DNA of 12,436 nt from the NCBI GenBank assembly GCA_037380725.1, contig JARRRL010000089.1:1-12436 (forward strand), in the 5' to 3' direction. This stretch comes from JARRRL01 sp037380725. Lineage in GTDB: Bacteria > Pseudomonadota > Gammaproteobacteria > Pseudomonadales > JANQJO01. The notes under the pieces are model-generated. The model did no database searches. It saw only the letters and a list, made by a program, of their open reading frames with translations, and had not been told where the DNA came from. A program made the position numbers and the translations under genes. Shown here one piece after another: positions 1-6,395 of the stretch (the stretch's first letter is position 1; each line of letters opens with the position of its first letter).

Positions 1-1
1 C

Positions 2-1123
2 TTTAGCCCCAACCTGGATAAATTGGCTTTAGAAAGCATGTGGTTTGACAATTTGTACGCAACCGGCACCCGATCGGTGCGAGGTATCGAAGCCGTCATT
101 TCTGGTTTTTTGCCCACCCCGCTCAGCAGCGTTGTCAAATTGGGTAAGAGCCAGAACAATTTTTTTACTGTTGCCAATGTGTTGAAGCAGAGTGACTATA
201 AAACGTCATTTATTTATGGCGGAGAAGCGCATTTTGATAACATGAAGCGTTTTTTCAGCAATAATGGATTTCAAACCATTGTGGAAGAAAAAGATTTTAC
301 GAATCCCACGTATGTCGGATCTTGGGGCGTGTCCGACGAAGATCTGTTCGCCAAAGCGGACCACGTATTTTCTCAACATGCCGCCTCAGGCGAACGCTTT
401 TTCAGCTTGGTGTTCACCTCGTCTAACCACGCGCCGTTTGATTTCCCAGATGGTCGTGTTACCGTTCCGGGGGATCAACACAACGTTGGCACAGCGGTTC
501 GATACGCCGACTACGCTTTGGGACAATTCATCGCTCAAGCTAAAAAATCCAATTATTGGGATAACACGGTATTTTTGATTGTGGCGGATCACAGTGATCG
601 TGTTTTTGGTGACAAACTCGTACCCATAAATAAATTTCACATTCCTGCGTTGATTTTGGGTAAAGCCATTCAACCCAGGCGCATTACCAAGCTGGCCAGT
701 CAAATAGACCTGCTGCCCACCTTACTGTCGCTCACCGGTGTGTCGGTGGCTCACCCTGCTGTGGGGATTGATTTCACACGAAAAGACCTGAATACTATAA
801 CGGGAAAAGCCATCATGCAGTACGGGAAAACCTTGGCTTTTATGGAGGAAGTCGGGATGGAGGAATCCGAGCAAGAAAACCAGAAGCGAAATCGTGTCAT
901 TATTTTCCGATCGGAGCAAGCGCCACTGCAATTTGAGTACTACGACAAAACACTGATACCAAAGACGCTCAATGCCACACTGAAACAGCGAGCGCTCGCC
1001 TACACATTGCTGCCTATCCATTTGTACGGCGATCGTACGTATCGTTTACCGAATACTAAAACAGATCAGATTGCTGTGATGCAGAAGCCAGATGCGAATA
1101 CAGCTAATCCATACGTTAACTAA
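2..1123 (+). CDS. LTA synthase-like sulfatase/phosphoglycerol transferase, C-terminal part (5' end off window)
   Basis: The reading frame is open from base 2, so this is the C-terminal part (about 373 residues) of a longer protein; the expected N-terminal membrane helices lie outside the window. The visible part is the extracytoplasmic alkaline-phosphatase-fold domain of the LtaS/sulfatase family. It starts with SPNLDKLA, continues with the NLYATGTRSVRGIEA block (bases 50-94), where the Thr/Ser nucleophile of the family sits, then SSNHAPF (about 421-441), and ADHSDR (about 584-601), which supplies Asp/His metal ligands. In Gram-negative bacteria such proteins transfer phosphoglycerol or phosphoethanolamine groups onto envelope glycans or lipids; the substrate here cannot be read from sequence. 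A TTG at 23 is only an internal codon, not a start. The gene ends with TAA and is followed by a hairpin terminator. Confidence 0.85.
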   Translation, partial: FSPNLDKLALESMWFDNLYATGTRSVRGIEAVISGFLPTPLSSVVKLGKSQNNFFTVANVLKQSDYKTSFIYGGEAHFDNMKRFFSNNGFQTIVEEKDFTNPTYVGSWGVSDEDLFAKADHVFSQHAASGERFFSLVFTSSNHAPFDFPDGRVTVPGDQHNVGTAVRYADYALGQFIAQAKKSNYWDNTVFLIVADHSDRVFGDKLVPINKFHIPALILGKAIQPRRITKLASQIDLLPTLLSLTGVSVAHPAVGIDFTRKDLNTITGKAIMQYGKTLAFMEEVGMEESEQENQKRNRVIIFRSEQAPLQFEYYDKTLIPKTLNATLKQRALAYTLLPIHLYGDRTYRLPNTKTDQIAVMQKPDANTANPYVN

Positions 1124-1178
1124 TTTGTAAGCCGTAAAAATGGGATGCATTGATGTTTCTTGTTGACAATTGACATGA

Positions 1179-1201
1179 GACAGGTCAAGCCTGTCATTTT
1201 T
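1179..1201 (+). terminator. Rho-independent terminator after the LTA synthase-like gene
   Basis: GACAGG (1179-1184) and CCTGTC (1190-1195) form a perfect 6-bp stem with a 5-nt loop, followed by A and five T. It lies 56 bases after the stop codon of the sulfatase gene, in the right orientation to end that transcript. Confidence 0.6.
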
Positions 1202-1239
1202 CGGAAGTGCATTTCACTGGGTCACAGATTGATAATTTC

Positions 1240-1254
1240 TTGACGGCGTATAAT
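1240..1254 (+). promoter_or_regulatory. Possible promoter upstream of the CAP-protein gene
   Basis: A perfect TATAAT occurs at 1249-1254. A TTGACG at 1240-1245 is too close to serve as its -35 element, and the hexamer about 17 bases upstream is poor, so the -10 match is the only support. If used, transcription would start near 1261, downstream of the sulfatase terminator and upstream of the hairpin at 1350. Confidence 0.25.
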
Positions 1255-1349
1255 TCAGAAGTGATAAATACGTCACTCTTTTAAGGATAACAAGCATCGA
1301 TATCAATAAAACCTTGGCATGACGGCATCTGACTATTCTATTCTTAGTG

Positions 1350-1380
1350 GGGCGGCGCATCGCCCTTTTATTTTTGTTTT
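1350..1380 (+). terminator. Terminator-like hairpin (attenuator or small-RNA terminator) just before the CAP gene
   Basis: GGGCG (1350-1354) and CGCCC (1361-1365) form a GC-rich stem with a 6-nt loop, followed by a T-rich tract (TTTTATTTTTGTTTT, 1366-1380). The sulfatase transcript already has a terminator at 1179-1201. This second one sits about 40 bases before the CAP start codon, so it could attenuate CAP transcription or end a short independent RNA. Which of these applies is inference. Confidence 0.5.
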
Positions 1381-1418
1381 GAAGCCATTTGTGAGGTGTG
1401 ACTGAGGAGTTGAAGGTT

Positions 1419-2393
1419 ATGAGGTTTGTGTCGTCCGTACCTTACGGTATGATCTTGCTGTCGTTTTTATCCGTAAAAAGTTATGCACAAGTGGTGGCAT
1501 TGGAGAATGTGATGTCTTTTGCCAATCAGGATACCAATACGGGCGAAGTCACTTTGCAAGAAGATGGCACACTGTTTATGATGGGCAATCGCTGGCAAAC
1601 GACGCAAACTGTTTTTACGATTACGCCTCGAACTGTGCTCGAATTTGAATTTGCCAGCGATCGAATTGGGGAAATACACGGCATTGGTTTTGATGAAGAT
1701 AATGTCATCACATCTTCCCGAATATTCTCTCTGGCGGGGACTCAGAATTGGGGACGAAGTGGTGTCGTCCAGTACACGGAAGACAATGGAAATTTTCAGA
1801 AAATTCAGATCAATGTCGGTGAATTTTATACCGGTGAAAACATGCGCTTGGTGTTGGTGAGCGATAACGATGTTGTGAATCCTGAAAACACCAGTTTTTT
1901 TCGGAATATATCGGTAACGGAGCGTGAGGAGAGTCCCGTTGAACCAATAGTGGGCAAAGACAGTACCTGTGCATCGCCGATTCAACAAGCCTTACTGAAC
2001 GCACACAACGACGCGCGGCGTGTCGGCAGACAATGTGGTGATGTGTTCATGCCCGCTGCAGCACCGTTGACATGGAGTTGCACATTAGCACAAGCGGCGT
2101 CGAACCACAGTAGTGATATGGCTACGAATAATTTTTTCAGTCACACGGGATCCGATGGTTTATCTCCCTTCGATCGTATGACGAATCTGGGTTATCTCTA
2201 TCGCAGCGCTGGTGAGAATATTTCGGCAGGTTATACGAGCGTTGAAAGCGTATTGGCTGGCTGGTTGAACAGTCCAGGGCATTGTCGAAACATCATGAAT
2301 CCAGATTTTATTGAATTGGGCGCCGCATTGGAAGAGAATGCGAACAGTACGTATCGCCTTTACTGGACATCGGACTTTGCGACCCCACGTTAA
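1419..2393 (+). CDS. Secreted CAP-domain (SCP/PR-1-like) protein with N-terminal beta-rich domain
   Basis: I prefer the ATG at 1419 (324 residues) over an in-frame GTG at 1398, because GAGGAG lies 9 bases upstream of it and the product then starts with a clean signal peptide (residues 1-23, cleavage after SYA). Residues about 30-168 form a beta-rich module with no catalytic motif I recognise, possibly carbohydrate-binding. After a short Pro/Glu linker, residues 186-324 are a CAP domain: HNDAR (196-200), FSHTG with His242, GENI with Glu266, and the SPGHCRNIMNP block with His288. These match the conserved cavity residues of the family. Bacterial CAP proteins are exported and their molecular roles are mostly unknown. 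The gene stands alone, preceded by the attenuator-like hairpin at 1350-1380. Confidence 0.88.
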   Translation: MRFVSSVPYGMILLSFLSVKSYAQVVALENVMSFANQDTNTGEVTLQEDGTLFMMGNRWQTTQTVFTITPRTVLEFEFASDRIGEIHGIGFDEDNVITSSRIFSLAGTQNWGRSGVVQYTEDNGNFQKIQINVGEFYTGENMRLVLVSDNDVVNPENTSFFRNISVTEREESPVEPIVGKDSTCASPIQQALLNAHNDARRVGRQCGDVFMPAAAPLTWSCTLAQAASNHSSDMATNNFFSHTGSDGLSPFDRMTNLGYLYRSAGENISAGYTSVESVLAGWLNSPGHCRNIMNPDFIELGAALEENANSTYRLYWTSDFATPR

Positions 2394-2490
2394 TCCGTTA
2401 ATAAGCCGGCTTGCGTAACCGTTTCTGACAAAATGATTTCATTCACCACCCTACAATTTGATATGTTTATCAGGTGAAAGGTTTGTATTG

Positions 2491-2547
2491 TTCATAACTA
2501 CAGGGCTCATAACTACAGGGTTCATAACTACACGGTTCATAACCACC
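2491..2547. repeat. 15-bp tandem repeat, just under four copies
   Basis: The unit TTCATAACTACAGGG starts at 2491, 2506 (CTCATAACTACAGGG), 2521 (TTCATAACTACACGG) and 2536 (partial, TTCATAACCACC). It lies in the 312-base space between the CAP and lipoprotein genes. The rest of that space holds only small imperfect hairpins, such as AGTCT/AGACT near 2611, and no gene that I can see. Confidence 0.9.
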
Positions 2548-2705
2548 TTGAGAAGCGGAACACGGGCTATTCACAATTTTCCCCATCTTTTCATTTAATT
2601 GTAACAGTGAAGTCTGACAGACTAGCGCATAAAGGAGCGCTGTTTATGTTATACGGGTTTCCTGTCCTGCAGCTAAAATGAACCACATCGGGAAAATCTA
2701 GAGAA

Positions 2706-3833
2706 ATGTTACGAAATTACCTTGTTCCAATCACGTTGATCTTGAGTTCTTGCGGTGGTTTGTCTGGCACATCGGAAAATCAAACCAATGTGCCAGCGGA
2801 TTTAGCGGATCTTCAAAACGAAGAAGCAGCTGATTCAGCGCCACCCAGCAATCTCGAATCAGATCCGACGCCGATACCCTCGCCCGATCCCGTGGTTCCC
2901 ATCCCCTCACCTGACGAAACAGCAAACGTAGTAGCGCCTGATCCTAATGATATGGGTGCCCTGCTTTTGGGTGAGAACGTCACCATTATGCGCTCGGCTA
3001 CTTGTTTGACGGAGCCGGTAGAGCTGGATGTGGCCCTGTTTGACAATGCGCGCTCCGATTATGGTTTTTGGGAAGCATGGAATAATGCGAATGTTGACTC
3101 CAGCGTCAGTGCAGAGCTGAAAACACAGTACAGTGCTGACCCATACCTGGGTAATAAAGATGTGGCCCTGCAAATGCGCGCGTATTGCGATAATCAATCA
3201 ACGTTTAAAATTAATTTACTCCGGAAATTTGGAAATTGGCAGAGCCAACATTTCAATGGCTTGGTTTTTACTGACGGTGCGCTCCGCGCCAGTCAATTGA
3301 GTCACGTGCTGATGGATATAGCGGTGGATAATCAACTTTCCGTGCTGCCAAGTGAAGATCAAGTGTCCGCTGTCTTTGCAGATACATTCCAAGCGATCAC
3401 TGGCCAAGCTTTTGTGCCGACCGATATCGATAACGGCAATTATACATTCAGATTGGAGTTGGCAGATCGAGATGCGCCTGCAGAAGAACGGGTGTTAAAG
3501 TCATCCATCTTTATTCAGTTGGATCCGGCTGAATATGCTGAAGCGCGCTTTGCCCGAATTATCGTTCCCATTTCGCAGATGAACTGGTTTTACGAACAGA
3601 ATTATCAATCCACGCCCGTGACGCTTCAAGAGCTTCTGGCGTTAAATGCTACTCTAAGCAAAGCCATCATCACCGCTGAAACCAGTGAAAATGCCTTGGT
3701 CAGAGGACTTTTGGATCAGGCGGTTGACGATCCCGATTTTTCGGTAGACGCCAATTTTGATGCGTTGAATCTACCAGAAATTTTCAAAGATCAGCACCTT
3801 GAACTCATTCGGATCGGCTTTATATACCAGTGA
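2706..3833 (+). CDS. Unrecognised lipoprotein, 375 residues
   Basis: The protein begins with a short lipoprotein signal peptide whose lipobox is LSSC, placing the lipidated cysteine at residue 16. Gly follows at +2, so outer-membrane sorting by Lol is expected. Residues about 20-76 are a Pro/Asp/Glu/Ser-rich tether (repeated PSPDP-like units). Residues about 87-375 form a globular domain with a few cysteines (for example ATC and YCD) and no motif that I can assign to a family. The ATG at 2706 is supported by the signal peptide directly behind it; the ribosome site is weak. It follows the CAP gene on the same strand but 312 bases separate them, so it is probably a separate unit. The function is unknown. 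Confidence 0.78.
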   Translation: MLRNYLVPITLILSSCGGLSGTSENQTNVPADLADLQNEEAADSAPPSNLESDPTPIPSPDPVVPIPSPDETANVVAPDPNDMGALLLGENVTIMRSATCLTEPVELDVALFDNARSDYGFWEAWNNANVDSSVSAELKTQYSADPYLGNKDVALQMRAYCDNQSTFKINLLRKFGNWQSQHFNGLVFTDGALRASQLSHVLMDIAVDNQLSVLPSEDQVSAVFADTFQAITGQAFVPTDIDNGNYTFRLELADRDAPAEERVLKSSIFIQLDPAEYAEARFARIIVPISQMNWFYEQNYQSTPVTLQELLALNATLSKAIITAETSENALVRGLLDQAVDDPDFSVDANFDALNLPEIFKDQHLELIRIGFIYQ

Positions 3834-3872
3834 GGCGTACCACGTAATCTGATCAATCTTGAGGTGATGGAA

Positions 3873-3902
3873 TTAGACGAAAGCAGATATATGCGATATC
3901 CT
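3873..3902 (+). promoter_or_regulatory. Candidate promoter of the tRNA-Arg gene
   Basis: TTAGAC (3873-3878) and TATCCT (3897-3902) are separated by 18 bases and end 14 bases before the tRNA. The spacing suits a sigma70-type promoter, but both hexamers match only in part. Confidence 0.3.
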
Positions 3903-3916
3903 AGGACCTTAATTTT

Positions 3917-3993
3917 GCGCCCTTAGCTCAGCTGGATAGAGCGCCACCCTCCGGAGGTGGAGGTCAGAGGTTCGAATCCTCTAGGGCGCGCCA
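3917..3993 (+). tRNA. tRNA-Arg (anticodon CCG)
   Basis: A complete cloverleaf can be drawn. The acceptor stem pairs GCGCCCT with AGGGCGC, followed by discriminator G and an encoded CCA (3991-3993). The D arm contains AGCTCAGCTGGATAGAGC. The anticodon stem pairs CCACC with GGTGG around a 7-nt loop with anticodon CCG at 3951-3953, reading CGG. The T arm is CAGAGG-TTCGAAT-CCTCTA. The 3' half is also read antisense by the adjacent serine recombinase remnant, which fits use of this tRNA as an integration target. A decayed mobile element follows directly. Confidence 0.97.
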
Positions 3994-4361
3994 TTTTGGT
4001 TTCACCACCCGAAATTGTCAGTAATTGATTGAAAGGTAAGGTAGTTTTTGGGGTTCGAAAACCCTCTCCACGGACATACGCCAATCTATCCGCAAACGTC
4101 AGTTTCATCACCGCATGACGGTCTTCCATACGGCCTGTAGCCCAGAGCTGGTGCGGGTTTGCGAGAAAATCCATCGAAGTTCGAAAACTTTCATCAAAGT
4201 CTCTTATCGGGCGACTGCATTTAGCAATTTTCTCCTGCATAATCTCCTTTTCAAGTTGAAGCATCGCCGATGCGTTTTTCATAGGCGCTTACGACAGAAC
4301 TTGAGTCAGCTTCTACGATGCGATCAAGCAGTTGTTCTATCTTGCGCTGGTCGATGCAATT
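3923..4361 (-). pseudogene. Large serine recombinase, C-terminal remnant with frameshift
   Basis: Read on the - strand, one frame gives IEQLLDRIVEADSSSVVSAYEKRI. One base out of register, the next frame gives LQLEKEIMQEKIAK, then FRTSMDFLANPHQLW, then RLAYVRGEGFRTPKTTLPF. Together these match the coiled-coil and C-terminal part of large serine recombinases of mobile elements. The frame changes within about 4251-4282, so the gene is frameshifted. The catalytic N-terminal domain and the zinc-ribbon region are absent; recognisable sequence starts near 4361. The last 25 or so residues (ARPRGFEPLTS and onward) are the antisense translation of the tRNA-Arg gene, ending at a TAA inside it. This probably marks an integration junction. 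It is not functional as it stands. Confidence 0.8.
4029..4045. repeat. Left copy of a 17-bp exact direct repeat
   Basis: TTGAAAGGTAAGGTAGT is identical to 6309-6325, 2280 bases away. Here its complement encodes the TTLPF segment of the recombinase C-terminus. It lies close to the left end of the degenerate block. Confidence 0.85.
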
Positions 4362-4425
4362 CGTCTTGGCAACCCCCGTGAGGCCAACTTGGCAGCCGAT
4401 CTGTTTAAACAGAGATTGATGAGTG

Positions 4426-4785
4426 ATGGCTAGAGATATCGAGATACTAAAAGGCATGGATGATCTTGTCATCCGTCTTTTAACACCGCCTTATTTCATA
4501 GCAACAAAATGTGAAGCGTACAAAGGACGCGGCAATGATGACCCTCTCGCCAGCCACGATATGGAAGATATTTTAAATATTGTCGACGGCAGGCCAGAGC
4601 TGGTCAATGAGATAGGGGCCGCAGAGAAAGCGGTTCGAAGCTACATTGCTGAAGAAATAGCGATACTGCTAAAGTATGACATGCTTGATTACGCTATTTA
4701 GGGCATTGTTATGGGTGATCCGAGTCGTGCAGATATAATATTTGAACGCCTTGAGGCTATAGCGGCATTGAAAGGTGAGGAGTAG
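4426..4785 (+). pseudogene. AbiEii-like nucleotidyltransferase, C-terminal fragment with in-frame TAG
   Basis: The ATG-initiated frame (or GTG at 4423) encodes 91 residues to a TAG at 4699-4701. The same frame then continues for 27 codons to a second TAG at 4783. Both parts match the C-terminal half of a nucleotidyltransferase family related to AbiEii-type toxins: IRLLTPPYFIATKCEAYKGR, then ASHDMEDILNIVDGRPELV, then, beyond the stop, the GDPSRADIIFERLEAIAAL tail. The N-terminal half with the nucleotide-binding Gly-rich and Asp motifs is missing, because a stop lies in frame just upstream at 4420-4422. The gene is therefore truncated and carries a nonsense codon. It lies between the recombinase remnant and the TPR gene as part of the decayed island. 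The family assignment is from memory of its C-terminal signature. Confidence 0.68.
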
Positions 4786-4882
4786 ATATGTGATCTAAAA
4801 ATAAACGGTATTGATCTTTAGCGCCGAGCGTGCTGCTATGGCTGGCTAACAAAATATAGGTAAAGAAAGAGAGGCTTGAAGC

Positions 4883-5665
4883 ATGACCGTTATCGATTTT
4901 CCCGCCCGACAAAAAGGCAATGCGCTCGATAAGGCGCAAGACAAAGTGAACGACGCCTGGGATGCCAATACCGTGAAAGACAGGGTGCGCCTGGCAAAAG
5001 AAGCGCTTGAAATTTCACCTTTATGTGCTGATGCCTTGGTGATCTTGGCAAAGCACAGCCGCACGGCGAATGCCGCCCTCAAGCATTATAAAAAAGCTGT
5101 TAAAGCCGCTGAAGAGGCGTTAGGCGATCAGTTTGAAGAACTCAAAGGTGCGTTCTGGGGCTTCATGGAAACCCGACCCTATATGCGCGCCAGAGCCGGA
5201 TTGGCTGAAACCTTGCGGGAGTTGGAGCAAACAGAGGAAGCCGCTGCCCATTATGCCGCGATGCTTGAGCTGAACCCAAATGACAATCAGGGCATACGCT
5301 ACCTGCTCGCCACCTGCCTGCTCGAAACCCAGCAACACGATGATCTTCGAAAACTCCTGGATCAGTATCCTGATGACTGCGATGCCATCTGGGGCTATAC
5401 CCGCCTGTTGCTCGAATACCGAACATCGGGGGCGTCGCCAGGGCTCGATCAATACCTTGAAAGCGCGCTTGAGGCCAACGAACATATCCCAGCCTTTCTC
5501 GCCAACCCGACTTTGTTGCCTAAAGAACTGCCTCCTTTTATGACCATGGGCGGCGAAGATCAGGCCGCGATTTATGTGAGTGAGAATGCGAATACCTGGG
5601 CAGAAACCGATGGTGCGGTTGAATGGCTCACGAGCGCAGTGGCTGCGAAGAAAACGAAAGCATAA
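4883..5665 (+). CDS. TPR-repeat protein (ST7-like), 260 residues, intact cargo of the island remnant
   Basis: An AGAGAGG ribosome site ends 8 bases before the ATG. The protein is mostly alpha-helical. Tetratricopeptide-like helix pairs cover about residues 32-80 and 103-200. Signature blocks of this bacterial ST7-like TPR family are GAFWGFMETRPYMRARAGLA (89-108), ELNPNDNQGIRYLL (129-142), and a C-terminal part with KELP and a GAVEWL motif (244-249). It has no signal peptide, so it is probably cytosolic and acts by protein-protein contact; the partners are unknown. It is the only full-length gene between tRNA-Arg and base 6370, with broken genes on both sides. A cluster of inverted repeats follows the stop codon. 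Confidence 0.82.
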   Translation: MTVIDFPARQKGNALDKAQDKVNDAWDANTVKDRVRLAKEALEISPLCADALVILAKHSRTANAALKHYKKAVKAAEEALGDQFEELKGAFWGFMETRPYMRARAGLAETLRELEQTEEAAAHYAAMLELNPNDNQGIRYLLATCLLETQQHDDLRKLLDQYPDDCDAIWGYTRLLLEYRTSGASPGLDQYLESALEANEHIPAFLANPTLLPKELPPFMTMGGEDQAAIYVSENANTWAETDGAVEWLTSAVAAKKTKA

Positions 5666-5672
5666 AGGATGC

Positions 5673-5697
5673 AACGTGTAAGGAAAGCTTACACGTT
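5673..5697. repeat. Perfect 10-bp inverted repeat after the TPR gene
   Basis: AACGTGTAAG (5673-5682) and CTTACACGTT (5688-5697) pair perfectly around a 5-nt loop, starting 8 bases after the TPR stop. There is no T-tract, so it is not a classical intrinsic terminator, although it may still stop or stabilise the transcript. Confidence 0.85.
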
Positions 5698-5703
5698 CAA
5701 CCT

Positions 5704-5734
5704 GAAGGCAAGCGGGTTGCCACGTATTGCCTTC
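5704..5734. repeat. Perfect 8-bp inverted repeat with attC-like flanks
   Basis: GAAGGCAA (5704-5711) and TTGCCTTC (5727-5734) pair perfectly around 15 bases. The stem is flanked by GTTCAAC (5695-5701) and GTTGGGC (5735-5741), which fit the RYYYAAC and GTTRRRY core consensus of integron attC sites. The spacers between core and stem are shorter than usual, so this may be chance. Confidence 0.75.
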
Positions 5735-5765
5735 GTTGGGCTACCCGTCGGTTTGATTAGTACTG

Positions 5766-5792
5766 AATTTGTATAGTTTGCCTATACAAATT
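5766..5792. repeat. Perfect 11-bp inverted repeat
   Basis: AATTTGTATAG (5766-5776) and CTATACAAATT (5782-5792) pair perfectly around TTTGC. It lies 24 bases beyond the end of the mobC remnant, between two convergent genes. It could be an operator, a recombination or transfer site, or a bidirectional transcript end. Confidence 0.88.
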
Positions 5793-5815
5793 GAGCATAA
5801 CTTAAACTTAGCCGG

Positions 5816-6170
5816 TCACCCCTCAAAATGTCGCAGCCATTCATCCAATCGGTAAGTTACCATTACATCATCACGGTTGACAGGTAAAGAACCTGTATTG
5901 GAGGCTTTAGCGAGTTGATTGAGGTTGTTGGCGATTCTCGATTGGCCCAGTTCAGCAAGCACCTGGCTCAAGGCTTTAATGTCTTTGATGGGTCGTTTTT
6001 TGCGTGCGGGGCGCTTCTTCACCGTTTAGCAACCGCTCGCGGATGTAGGCCCCCAATGGCCTACCACCCGCAGCGCCCTCAAGAATGGCACGCTCATCAA
6101 AGGTTAAACGAAGGGAAAATGGGGTGGGCTTTGCGCCATTTTTTCTTGTATCTTAAGGAGTTAGGCTCAT
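5816..6170 (-). pseudogene. MobC-family relaxosome protein, broken by a stop and a frameshift
   Basis: On the - strand, AAGGAGG (about 6178-6184) precedes an ATG at 6170. The frame reads MSLTP, a TAA, then NGAKPTPFSLRLTFDER, then GAAGGRPLGAYIRERLLNGE, which is the N-terminal ribbon-helix-helix part of MobC-like mobilization proteins. Near 6000-6022 the coding frame shifts by one and continues as RPIKDIKALSQVLAELGQSR, then IANNLNQLAKASNTGSLPV, the conserved helical part of the family. After that the sequence diverges and stops at 5816. MobC assists the relaxase at the transfer origin; no relaxase is present here. The early stop, the frameshift and the divergent C-terminus show that the gene is dead. 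Confidence 0.78.
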
Positions 6171-6361
6171 CACGCCACCTCCTTGAAGAATGGTGCATAC
6201 TTCTTGAGAAAGTCATTCCATTCCTCTAATGTCTGGAAAAGGCGGTTCGAAGTTTCTCCTTCGAAGTGCGCCATATCAATATCCCAGCCTAAGATATCAG
6301 CTAATGCCTTGAAAGGTAAGGTAGTGTCAGGTGTTACCAACACCGCTGACTCGACAATTAT
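6170..6361 (-). pseudogene. C-terminal coding fragment overlapping the mobC start
   Basis: An open - strand frame of 63 codons, without a convincing start codon, reads TPDTTLPFKALADILGWD and ends FLKKYAPFFKEVA. Its TGA (6172-6170) shares one base with the mobC ATG, a normal arrangement for coupled genes, which suggests that it is the end of a real upstream gene. The TPDTTLPFKALADI segment resembles the TPKTTLPFNQLLTI segment of the recombinase remnant at the other end of the block. It may therefore be a second recombinase C-terminus, but the rest does not match that family. The identity is uncertain. Confidence 0.42.
6309..6325. repeat. Right copy of the 17-bp exact direct repeat
   Basis: TTGAAAGGTAAGGTAGT is identical to 4029-4045 and is in the same register relative to the - strand reading frame (TTLPF). 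Just beyond it, GGTGTT (6330-6335) and AACACC (6339-6344) form a small hairpin. Confidence 0.85.
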
Positions 6362-6363
6362 TT

Positions 6364-6394
6364 AAAAAACTGCTCCCTTATAACTTGGTTATTA
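6364..6394 (-). terminator. Weak terminator after the metalloprotease gene
   Basis: Read on the - strand just after the stop codon, ATAAC and GTTAT form a small hairpin with a CAA loop inside an AACTG/CAGTT pairing. A run of six T (complement of 6364-6369) follows. The stem is short and interrupted. Confidence 0.35.
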
Positions 6395-6395
6395 A

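Noticed and set aside
1255..1400. Cyclic-di-GMP (GEMM) riboswitch before the CAP gene
   Set aside because: Such switches are common before secreted-protein genes in gammaproteobacteria, but I could not find the conserved core or tetraloop pattern here.
1398..1418. GTG start for the CAP protein
   Set aside because: The upstream GTG lacks a ribosome site and would put charged residues ahead of the signal peptide; ATG 1419 has GAGGAG at proper spacing.
4115..4381. + strand frame of 88 codons across the recombinase remnant
   Set aside because: The - strand matches the recombinase family here; the + strand frame is its shadow.
4050..6260. Second attachment copy of the tRNA 3' end (GGTTCGAA at 4055, 4632 and 6245)
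   Set aside because: Only the 8-base GGTTCGAA core is shared; the flanking bases do not match the tRNA 3' end.
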